A stretch of 64,000 nucleotides of DNA, taken from positions 620,001 to 684,000 of the forward strand of contig JBAZMV010000001.1 of NCBI GenBank assembly GCA_041649635.1. Direction: 5' to 3'. The notes beneath the pieces are model-generated. The model made no database searches. It was not told the DNA's origin and saw only the letters and a list, made by a program, of their open reading frames with translations. The first letter of the stretch is position 1. The number at the start of each line of letters is the position of its first letter. The stretch is from Dehalococcoidia bacterium (GTDB taxonomy: Bacteria; Chloroflexota; Dehalococcoidia; E44-bin15). A program made the position numbers and the translations under genes. Positions 33,996 to 42,300 of this stretch are shown in pieces.

Positions 33996-34781
33996 ATGAT
34001 ATTAGATAAATTTAAACTTACGGACAGGGTGGCTGTCATCACCGGAGCCGGCAGGGGCATCGGCCGGGGGATCGCGCTCGGCCTGGCGGAGGCGGGCGCC
34101 GACGTAGTAGCGCTGGCCCGCACCGCCAAAGACATCGATAGCCTGGCAGACGAGGTCCGAAGCAGGGGCAGAAAAGCGATGGCGATCCCGACCGATGTTC
34201 GCTCGGCCGCCGACGTGGACGCCGCGATAAAGCGGACTATGGACGAGTTCGGGCGCATCGACATACTGGTAAATAACGCCGGAGGAGCTTCCGCCGGTGT
34301 CTTCCCGTCGACGGTGGCGGATATGAGCGAGGAGCTATGGGACGAGAACATCCGCGGCAACCTGAAGCACGTCTTCATTTTCAGCAGCGCCGCGGCAAAA
34401 GTTATGATCAAACAGAAATCGGGAAACATCATCAGCATAAGCTCGCTCTTCGGCCGCACCGCCGCCCCCATGTTCGCCCCGTACGCGGCCACCAAAGCAG
34501 CTATCATAAACTTCACCCAGACTCTGGCTTGCGAGCTGGCGCCTTACAATATCCGCGTCAACTGCATCGCTCCAGGCAAGATACTGACGTCTTCGACCGA
34601 GATGCTGTGGACCACGCCCGAGAGCAGGGCCGAGGCGGCAAAAGATATACAACTGAAGCGGCTGGGCCGCCCCGAGGACATCGCCCCTTTGGCGGTTTTC
34701 CTGGCATCCGACGGCGCCGGTTATATCACAGGGCAGACTTTCGATGTCAACGGCGGCTGGGGCACCCTGGCCCTGCTTTAA
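33996..34781 (+). CDS. Short-chain dehydrogenase/reductase
   Basis: The 261-residue protein is a classical SDR: TGAGRGIGRG cofactor loop, NNAGG, catalytic Ser in IISISSLFG, and the YAATKAA Tyr-Lys pair. The C-terminus (GYITGQTFDVNGGWGTL) is also standard. An Arg after the Gly-rich strand (ALART) suggests NADP(H), which is a family-level inference. It lies in the redox gene run and would interconvert a ketone and an alcohol. Confidence 0.9.
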   Translation: MILDKFKLTDRVAVITGAGRGIGRGIALGLAEAGADVVALARTAKDIDSLADEVRSRGRKAMAIPTDVRSAADVDAAIKRTMDEFGRIDILVNNAGGASAGVFPSTVADMSEELWDENIRGNLKHVFIFSSAAAKVMIKQKSGNIISISSLFGRTAAPMFAPYAATKAAIINFTQTLACELAPYNIRVNCIAPGKILTSSTEMLWTTPESRAEAAKDIQLKRLGRPEDIAPLAVFLASDGAGYITGQTFDVNGGWGTLALL

Positions 34782-34805
34782 AGGTAACTTTCGAGGAGGG
34801 ATACG

Positions 34806-36182
34806 ATGTTCGACCGGCATATAGATATCGCGAAGATGCAGGTGAAACTGGAGAAATGGATCCAGGGCAAAATGCCTGACGCCGTAGACCTGACGATCTC
34901 TCCGTTGAAACGCTCGGCGGGCGGCTTCGCCAACGAGACCTTCTTCTTCGACATGAATTGGAAGGAAGGCGGCAAGAGCAAAATGGAGAAGCTTGTGCTG
35001 CGCTGGCAGCCACAGGACTATCCGGTCTTCCTGGACTACGATTTGGCGATGCAGTTCCATACCATCGAGCAACTGCAAAAATCCGGCATACCTGTAGCTA
35101 AGACATACTGGCTCGAAATGGATGCATCCATACTCGATAGTCCTTTCTACATCATGGGATTCATCCCCGGCATCACCGCCTGCGAGGTGCCCCCCTACCA
35201 CTCCGCCGGGCTCTGCGTTGAGAGCACCCCGGAGCAGCGGGCCAGGATGTGGTGGGGCTGCCTTGATATGATGGCAAAGATACACAAACTGAACTGGGAG
35301 AAGTACGATTTCTCCTTCATGGGCATCCCGAAGGGAGGCACCGATGCGCTGGACCGCCAGCTGGACTACTACGAGCGCTACCTGAACTGGGTGCGCAAGG
35401 AACCGCAGCCGATTCTGGACAAGGCGCTGGAGTGGCTCAAGGAGAAACGCTTCGTCCCCGAGCGCGTAACGCTGTGCTGGGGCGACTGCCGCATACCGAA
35501 CCTCCTCTACGACGATAATTTCGACGTGGTCGCCGTCCTCGACTGGGAGATGGCCTCCATATGCGACCCCATATCCGACCTGGCGTGGTTCTTCTTCCTG
35601 GACTGGCACCACAGCCTGGGCTACGGCATACCGCGCCTGGAAGGCTTCCCGGACCAGGAAGAAACGATAGAGCGCTACGAGAAGCTGACCGGGTGGAAGG
35701 TACAGAACCTGCATTACTTCGAGGTGCTGGCCGCGTTCAAGTTCGGCGTGGTCATGGCCAAGATCGCCCAGCATATGAAGGCCACCGGCGCGCCGTCGCC
35801 AACGGAGAACTTCGAGATCGACAACGCCTGCACCCAGCGGCTGGCCGAGCTGCTGGACCTCCCCGCGCCGGGAGGCAAGAAAAGGGAATCGACAAAGATC
35901 GAGGAGGTGAAGGTGGCCGTGCAACTCCATCTCACCGGCCCCGGAGGCTGCGACTGGTATCTCATCTCCGACAAAGGCGTGGGCCGGCGCTACGAGGGTA
36001 CCGTCGAGGATATGACGCCCAGCGCTACAGTGACCGCCACGGCCCAGGACTGGGATGACATCCAGAGCGGAAAGCTGGACCGCGTACAGGCTTTCATGGG
36101 CGGCAAGCTCAAGGTTGAGGGCGATCTATCGCTGATGCTACAATTAGAAGACATGATATCCAGATTCAGCAAGGGGAAATAA
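34806..36182 (+). CDS. Aminoglycoside-phosphotransferase-like kinase fused to SCP2 domain
   Basis: The 458-residue protein has an APH-type kinase fold at residues about 10-340, with the catalytic loop LCWGDCRIPNLLYDD and the metal-binding VLDWEMASICDP, similar to the kinase domain of ACAD10-like proteins and fatty-acid-associated phosphotransferases. Residues about 355-455 form an SCP2 sterol-carrier-like domain (VKVAVQLHLTGPGGCDWYLI, TATAQDWDDIQSGKLDRVQA, GGKLKVEGDLSLML). It follows the SDR by 24 bases with a GAGGAGGG site. The fusion suggests phosphorylation of a hydroxylated lipophilic substrate presented by the SCP2 module; this is inference. Confidence 0.85.
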   Translation: MFDRHIDIAKMQVKLEKWIQGKMPDAVDLTISPLKRSAGGFANETFFFDMNWKEGGKSKMEKLVLRWQPQDYPVFLDYDLAMQFHTIEQLQKSGIPVAKTYWLEMDASILDSPFYIMGFIPGITACEVPPYHSAGLCVESTPEQRARMWWGCLDMMAKIHKLNWEKYDFSFMGIPKGGTDALDRQLDYYERYLNWVRKEPQPILDKALEWLKEKRFVPERVTLCWGDCRIPNLLYDDNFDVVAVLDWEMASICDPISDLAWFFFLDWHHSLGYGIPRLEGFPDQEETIERYEKLTGWKVQNLHYFEVLAAFKFGVVMAKIAQHMKATGAPSPTENFEIDNACTQRLAELLDLPAPGGKKRESTKIEEVKVAVQLHLTGPGGCDWYLISDKGVGRRYEGTVEDMTPSATVTATAQDWDDIQSGKLDRVQAFMGGKLKVEGDLSLMLQLEDMISRFSKGK

Positions 36183-36307
36183 CGCCTCAAGAGTACTGCG
36201 ACGTTTTCCCGCTTGAACCCGGGCAAACCTAAGAACTAGCTGAATCAAAAGCACCGATAGTGTCTGGAAGCCGGCGCCGATAAATACGAGTCAAAGGGGG
36301 CTCCGCT

Positions 36308-37354
36308 ATGGAGAACGAAAAGCTGTACCAGGAAGTCGCGGAGATGATCAACCGGGACGACCCGCATTTCGTCGGCGTATCAATTACCCCTGCGTTTCTG
36401 AAGCTCTTGAGCCTGCAGATGACGCCCGACGAAGCGCGGCTGGCCCTCGAAGTGGGGCTCAAGGGCATGACGCTGGACGAGATAGCGGCCAAGACGGGCA
36501 AGGACAAGGCCGCACTCAAGAAGATCATGAACACGATGGCGGACAAAGGAACGATGTGGATAGATCCGGGCAAGGAAGATCCCAAATACCGCATACTCGG
36601 CAGCTGCGCGCCGGGCTTTACAGAGACCGGGCTTATGGGCAACATCCGCTTCCCTTACGACCTGGAACTGGCTAAGTATCTGCACCAGACCTTGTACGAG
36701 TGGATACGGGACAAGATGTGCAAGCTGGGCTTCCCCTTCGCGCCGGTGTGGGCCCACCCCTGGGTGCTGCCGGAGGACGCCAAGCCGGAGGAGAACCTCG
36801 TCGAATTCCTCAAGAGCCAGAACTTCTTCTGTTTGTCGACCTGCCCCTGCCGCCTCTCGCACTGGATCAGCGAGCCCGACGACCACTGCCAGCACATGCT
36901 GCAGACCTGCCTCCACTCCGGGGACACGGGAAGATGGTGCGTCGAGCACGGGATGGGCCGCGAGATCACGCTGGACGAGGCGATTGACCTGCTGCGCAAG
37001 ACCAACGCGGAAGGCCTGGTGCACACCATCAACATCGAAGGATTCATCTGCAACTGCTGCACCGACTGCTGCCCGCTCTTCATCGGCTTGCACAAGCTGA
37101 ACACACAGACGATGATTCCTTCCCCTTTCATTCCTGTAATCGATGAAGCTGAATGCACCGCATGCGGCGCGTGCATCGATATGTGCCCTGTGAACGCGCT
37201 GAAACTTGAAGATGTGGCCGAGGTGGATATCGATAAATGCATCGGCTGCGGCGTGTGCGTGACCCACTGCGACATGAACGCCATCAAGCTGGTCAGGCGC
37301 GCTCAGCAGATCGAGGTCGCCGACGAGGTCAAAAGCCACGTCGACAAGCTTTAG
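36308..37354 (+). CDS. 2[4Fe-4S] ferredoxin-type protein with N-terminal winged helix (paralogue 2)
   Basis: The 348-residue protein repeats the architecture and nearly the whole sequence of the 30125-31165 product: helical N-terminus with PHFVGVSITPAFLKLLSLQM, STCPCRLSHW, HCQHMLQTC, FICNCCTDCCPLF, then CTACGACIDMCP and CIGCGVCVTHC. Long identical stretches suggest recent duplication or concerted evolution. It has a GGGGG-type ribosome site. It ends the block of redox genes that the two copies bracket. Confidence 0.8.
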   Translation: MENEKLYQEVAEMINRDDPHFVGVSITPAFLKLLSLQMTPDEARLALEVGLKGMTLDEIAAKTGKDKAALKKIMNTMADKGTMWIDPGKEDPKYRILGSCAPGFTETGLMGNIRFPYDLELAKYLHQTLYEWIRDKMCKLGFPFAPVWAHPWVLPEDAKPEENLVEFLKSQNFFCLSTCPCRLSHWISEPDDHCQHMLQTCLHSGDTGRWCVEHGMGREITLDEAIDLLRKTNAEGLVHTINIEGFICNCCTDCCPLFIGLHKLNTQTMIPSPFIPVIDEAECTACGACIDMCPVNALKLEDVAEVDIDKCIGCGVCVTHCDMNAIKLVRRAQQIEVADEVKSHVDKL

Positions 37355-37493
37355 CAAGTCCCCCATACCGACGATTCACGGTTGAGCGCCATCCGTCGTT
37401 GGTGTTACAATCGAATTGTAAGGTTTTTCCTTGTGTCATCATCCTTCCGCAGAAGGATAATCCAGATGTAAAGGCGAATGGCCATTCGCCCGC

Positions 37494-37606
37494 TGTCATT
37501 GCGAGCGAAGCGAAGCAATCTCCTTTTGTAACAGGCGATATAAACGACGAGATTGCCGCGTCGTCCTTCCATATACCGTGATATCATGGAAGGACTCGCA
37601 ATGACA
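37494..37606. repeat. MITE-like element, best full copy (copy 4)
   Basis: The 113-base element starts TGTCATTGCGAGCGAAGCGA and ends GGACTCGCAATGACA, giving 12-base terminal inverted repeats. Inside are GAAGCAATCTCC with GACGAGATTGCCGCGTC and the hairpin TCCTTCCATA...TCATGGAAGGA. No transposase is encoded, so movement would need an enzyme in trans. A degenerate REP (GTAAAGGCGAATGGCCATTC) sits just before it at 37468-37490. Confidence 0.85.
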
Positions 37607-37627
37607 GGTCGAAAAAAGAGGTGTCCC

Positions 37628-37684
37628 GTAGGGGCAGACCCATGTGTCTGCCCGAAGTGGGCGAACACATAGGTTCGCCCCTAC
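37628..37684. repeat. REP-like hairpins in inverted pair (BIME-like)
   Basis: GTAGGGGCAGACCCATGTGTCTGCCC (in two parts: foot plus GGGCAGAC, then GTCTGCCC) is followed by GTGGGCGAACACATAGGTTC and GCCCCTAC with the foot in reverse. The two opposite-facing hairpins match the architecture known from bacterial interspersed mosaic elements. The pair lies in the upstream reading frame of ybeY. Together with the MITE-like element it fills the 37355-37698 gap. Confidence 0.8.
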
Positions 37685-37698
37685 CCGATGACCAATGT

Positions 37699-38190
37699 AT
37701 GGGGATTCAGGGGGTTGACCATCTGATAGCACACGAAATAAATATCGACATCAAACCGCTCTATCGCAGACGCCTAACACAGAAATGGCTGCGCGAGGTC
37801 GTTGCAACTACATTATCGACGCAGAAAGTTAATCGTCCTGTTGAGCTCAGCCTGCTCATCACCGGCGACGATGAAGTGCATCGATTGAACCGCGACTACC
37901 GCGGCGTCGATAAGACCACCGACGTCATCACTTTTGCGCTGACCGAGGACAGGGACGACACCGAATTCGTAACCCCACCCGACAAAATATCGCGCCTGGG
38001 CGAGGTCATAATATCGTACCCGCAGGCGGCATCGCAGGCTAGAGAGAACAAACAAACGATAAAGGCCGAGCTGGCCTGGCTCGTGGTGCACGGCCTGCTG
38101 CATTTGCTGGGCTACGACCACCAGGACGATGCATCGGAAGCCGCCATGAGGAAGCGCGAGGATATAATACTCAGGAAAATCGAGCTATGA
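37699..38190 (+). CDS. ybeY: Endoribonuclease YbeY (rRNA maturation)
   Basis: The product has the YbeY zinc-binding signature HGLLHLLGYDH near the C-terminus, and the conserved DEVHRLNRDYRGVDKTTDV upstream. YbeY acts in 16S rRNA 3' end maturation and ribosome quality control. The start is unclear: ATG 37699 lies in the ATGTATGGGGATTCAGGGGG repeat element, and the frame stays open 26 codons further upstream through a REP pair. The conserved domain begins near EINIDIKP. Its stop overlaps the radical SAM start by four bases (ATGA), showing translational coupling. Confidence 0.88.
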   Translation: MGIQGVDHLIAHEINIDIKPLYRRRLTQKWLREVVATTLSTQKVNRPVELSLLITGDDEVHRLNRDYRGVDKTTDVITFALTEDRDDTEFVTPPDKISRLGEVIISYPQAASQARENKQTIKAELAWLVVHGLLHLLGYDHQDDASEAAMRKREDIILRKIEL

Positions 38191-39197
38191 CGGAAAAGAA
38201 ACCTGAAATAAACGACGATTACTACGAGCAGCCGCCATATCGACCACCGACGGAAGCTTATAGTCTGCTGCTACGCGTGACTCGCAACTGCTCCTGGAAC
38301 AAGTGCGAGTTCTGCCAGATGTACCCCGGAACCAAGCTGGAGATACGTTCGGTGGAGGAGGTCAAGAGCGACATCCGCGCCATGAAGAAGCACGCCGACG
38401 AGATAAAGTCCCACGCCTTAAAGACCGGAAACATAAACAACGTGGGCATGGTAGCGCGCGCCAACGGCGTGTACTGGCTGAGCGAGGGCGATGTCAAGAA
38501 CGTCTTCATCGCCGACTCCAACAGCGTGATAATCAAATCCGAGGATTTGGCCAAGATAGTTCGATATCTGTACGAGACGTTCCCGACCATCGAGCGGGTG
38601 ACCAGCTACGCCCGCGGCAAGACGCTGGCCAAGAAAACGCTCGAAGAACTTAAGATGCTGCGCGAAGCGGGCCTGACCCGCGTGCACGTTGGGCTGGAGA
38701 CCGGCGACGACGAGCTGCTCAAGATAATTCAGAAGGGCGCCACGCAGGAGGAGATGATAACCGGCGGGCGGAAGGCCATCGAGGCCGGATTCGAGCTCTC
38801 CATGTACGTCATGCCCGGCCTGGGCGGGCGCGAGATGTGGGAGCAGCATGTGCGCGGCACGGCACACGTCCTGAACGCCGTCAACCCGCATTTTATTCGA
38901 CTGCGAACGCTGTATGTGCCCGAGAACACGCCGCTGCACAAACGGTACGAGAACGGCCAGTTCACCAGACAGACCACGGAAGCACTCCTGCGCGAAGTGC
39001 GCCTCCTCGTCGAGTTACTCAACGTAGACGCCGAGTTCATAGCCGGCGACCACATCGCCAACCGCTACATGTGGGGAATCGATGGTGTTCCGAATAAAGA
39101 CAAGGAGCGCATGCTAAAGCAGATCGATGATCTGGTAGAAGAAGCCAAACACAGCAGCGAGAAATACCCGGTTTACATGGGCGGGCTGTATAGATAG
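38187..39197 (+). CDS. Radical SAM protein
   Basis: The 336-residue protein has the cluster-binding sequence TRNCSWNKCEFCQMYPG (CX4CX2C, not the CX3CX2C of most members), then a TIM-barrel with GLTRVHVGLETGDDELL, the usual strand five/six motif, and AGFELSMYVMPGLGG. There is no B12-binding or SPASM cluster. It is translationally coupled to ybeY. The spacing of the first two Cys occurs in a subgroup of uncharacterised radical SAM proteins. The stop codon TAG at 39195-39197 is within the foot of a REP hairpin. Confidence 0.85.
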   Translation: MTEKKPEINDDYYEQPPYRPPTEAYSLLLRVTRNCSWNKCEFCQMYPGTKLEIRSVEEVKSDIRAMKKHADEIKSHALKTGNINNVGMVARANGVYWLSEGDVKNVFIADSNSVIIKSEDLAKIVRYLYETFPTIERVTSYARGKTLAKKTLEELKMLREAGLTRVHVGLETGDDELLKIIQKGATQEEMITGGRKAIEAGFELSMYVMPGLGGREMWEQHVRGTAHVLNAVNPHFIRLRTLYVPENTPLHKRYENGQFTRQTTEALLREVRLLVELLNVDAEFIAGDHIANRYMWGIDGVPNKDKERMLKQIDDLVEEAKHSSEKYPVYMGGLYR

Positions 39198-39222
39198 GGG
39201 CGGGTTTGAAACCCGCCCCTAT
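39194..39222. repeat. REP-like hairpin, ATAG foot variant
   Basis: ATAGGGGCGGGTTTGAAACC followed by CGCCCCTAT: perfect palindrome with ATAG/CTAT instead of GTAG/CTAC. The radical SAM stop codon is in its foot. Confidence 0.75.
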
Positions 39223-39230
39223 GTTTCTAT

Positions 39231-39269
39231 CGTCATTGCGAGAAGCCGCAGGCGACGAAGCAATCCCTA
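39231..39269. repeat. Partial MITE-like element (copy 5)
   Basis: CGTCATTGCGAGAAGCCGCA then GGCGACGAAGCAATCCC: only the left half of the element is present. Confidence 0.6.
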
Positions 39270-39304
39270 TACCAGCGGTCATCTATTTTAAAGCTCGAAG
39301 GTGC

Positions 39305-42300
39305 CTATTCTATACCCCATTCATCATGGAGATGAAACATCCTCTTCGATACCCTATCGAACAAAACCGCCTGGCAAGTATCCCTCTCACCGCCATTCGC
39401 AATGGCGGTAAATATCATTTCACCATCCATATGTACTATATTTATCCATGTTCCCCGGCGCAGATAGTGCACCAGCATCAAACTGGCATCTATAATCCCT
39501 GAGTTATAATCAGGCGCGATAAACTGAAATGTCTTTTCATCCGTATTTATCCTCAACTCGGTGCCTCTATCCGTGTCCTCGAATGCGTAGTTCCATGTTG
39601 TGATTACGACCGTGTCGACGCCTGTGCCGCCGTCGTCATCGGTCACGGTGAGCGTAACAGTATACGTACCGCCTGAAGCATATGTATGGGATGGCGTCAG
39701 TGTGCCGGTGACAACCGACGTGCCGTCACCGAAGTCCCACTCGATAGTATGAGTATCGAGCCAGCCCGGATCGGTGAAGCTGCCGCTGAAGTCGATGGGC
39801 GTACCTGCCATCGCATTAAACACATCCGATCCTGCATCCACGGTCGGAGCGACGTTGTCTACCGTTACGATTACTGTAGCCGTATCCGTTGCACCCTCGT
39901 CATCGGTAACGGTTAGCGTGACCGTGTACTCACCATTGTCTCCATATGCATGCGCAGGCGCCGCATCGCCCGTGACGACCGCCGAGCCGTCGCCGAAGTC
40001 CCATTCGTAGTTCGCAATCGAACCGTCCGGATCATACGAGCCGCTGCCGTCGAAGTTTACCGGCGAGCCTTCATCGTCTGCGTACGGACCGCCGATCACG
40101 GCCTCGGGAGGCGCGTTCACATGAACCGTCAATGTATCGCTTCCGACACCGCCGTCATCGTCCGCTACAGTGAGAATTACTGTGTAATCACCGCTTAAAG
40201 TGTAGGTATGCGTCGGCGTAAGCGTGCCAGTAACAACCGGCGAGCCGTCGCCGAAGTTCCACTCGATGGTATGTGTATCGAGCCAGCCGGGATCGGTGAA
40301 GCTGCCGCTGAAGCTGACCGGTATCCCGGCGATTATATTGTCCATGTCAGCTCCGGCGTTAACTATCGGAGCGGCATTATTGACCGTCATGGCCGCTGTG
40401 ACCGAGCCCGTGGCCCCGTCGTCATCGGTAACGGTTAGCGTGACCGTATACATACCGTTGTCCCCGAACGCGTGTGCCGGCGTGTCATCGCCTGTGACAG
40501 CCGCAGAGCCGTCACCGAAGTCCCATTCATAGTTAACGATCTTGCCGTCCGTATCGTAAGAATCGCCGCCGTCGAAGTTTATGGAAGGCCCTTCGCTCAC
40601 GGGGTGGAAACTGCCGAGTACGGCCACCGGAGGTACGTTGGGGATAGGCGTAGGCGTAGGTGTCGGCATTGGAACAGGTGCCGTCCCATTCACGGTTGTA
40701 GTTGTATCCACCGCCGTGGCGTGATAACCCTCGATGTTGCCGGCATTGTCACTCGCCCTGCTGTAGAAGCCGTAAGTATGTCCCGGAATTCCCGTGAAGA
40801 CAGCCGAGGTCTGGGCGGTAGCAGCCAGCCATTGTACGCAGCTGCTTCCGTTATCCGAAACGTAGATGTCATAGCCAGCGATGCCCGAACCGCCAACGTC
40901 ATCTGAGCCATTCCAGCTCACGGTGAAGCTGGCGCTGTCAACTGTCGCCGGTCGCGCATCAACCAGGCTCGTCGGCGCAACAGCATCGATAGTGTTAAGA
41001 CATTCCTTCTCAGGATCAGTGCCCTGCGACGAATCATGCGGGTCCACCTGGTTGGTGGCGATTACCTCCTGTCCGTCAAAGGAGATGAGCGCCACATTGC
41101 GTATCTCGATGCCCGTGGTCAGCCCATCGTTAGTATCGACTATATATGAGAAGTGTCCCTGGCCGCGCCCGGTGCCGTCTTCCGGCGGCAGGAAGCCGAT
41201 GTCTACGGTGGGCGGCAGGCCGGTAGCGGGGTCAATAGATTGGAAGGTTACTGTCACCAGCCCCGTATTCAGATCGACGCCGGCATCTATCTGCACCTCA
41301 AAGTCCGCGCCGTTGTAGCTCACAGGTACGGTAGTCTGGTAATTCTGAGTATTGTCAGGAACAGTTATGAACTGATCGCCGAAGCCGAATTCACTGAACT
41401 CAAAACTGCTCCGGTTAAGGTTGGCGTTGAGCTGGTCCATGATTACCACCTGCTGCGCCGGAGCCGAGGCATTGGCATCGTTCTCAAAATCTACTCGGTA
41501 GGACATTGCACTGTTTGCCTGAATGAAACCCTCATAGCCGAAACCTGATGGGCCGAGCTTACCGTTGGGGTCACTTGCGTTTACAACGGGAGTACTATCA
41601 TCGGGTTCTTCCGGAGGGAATGTTGGAATAGGCTCAGGCTCCTCCCCTCCGGCACACTCATATATGCACCAGGCCGTACGAGCCAAACAAATTGCTGAAC
41701 ATATTACCTTCAACAATAGAGTAGGTGCTAAAAGGTGGCACCAGAGCTCGCAAGTGAATTCCTCGATACCACACGTGAATCCGCACCAGAAATGACTCCA
41801 CCATGAAAGACCAGTTGGGTCAATCAGAGAGATAGGATTGTTTGTCACATATCGATACAGGTTTACGTTATCTCCACTATATCCCAAGGGATCTACACTC
41901 GTAAAACGCCCTGCTTCAGGATCGTAGTACCTAGCCTGCATATAGTTCAGCCCGTTCCCTTCTGCCATCACCCCGTACTGCCCCACGAACTGAAATGAAT
42001 TGGGAATAGTCTCGGCTTTTATAAGCGTTTCACCAAATGGTGTGTATGTATAGCTGTTGGCAACTTCACCTGTAACTGTTACTAATTGCTGTGTATTGCC
42101 GCCTGCGTCGTAGGTGTAGTAAGCTACGTCGCCCGAGGCATCGGTGCGCGCCAGCAGTCCGGTACCATAACTGTAGTGGGCGATAATGTTACCAGAGGCA
42201 TCGTATTCACCAACAGCATTTCCATGGACCAACGGCTCGGTAATGTAGTTGGTAGCATTGCCATTATTGATGGAAGATACACGGTTGCCCTGAACATCGT

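Noticed and set aside
34335..35930. Minus-strand frame of 531 codons opposite the SDR and kinase-SCP2 genes
   Set aside because: Both plus-strand genes have clear motifs and ribosome sites; the opposite frame has no recognisable motif.
39305..40000. RHS-type C-terminal toxin with an immunity gene
   Set aside because: The C-terminus is PKD domains and a short beta-rich tail, no toxin motif is seen, and the gene next to it is a radical SAM gene on the other strand.
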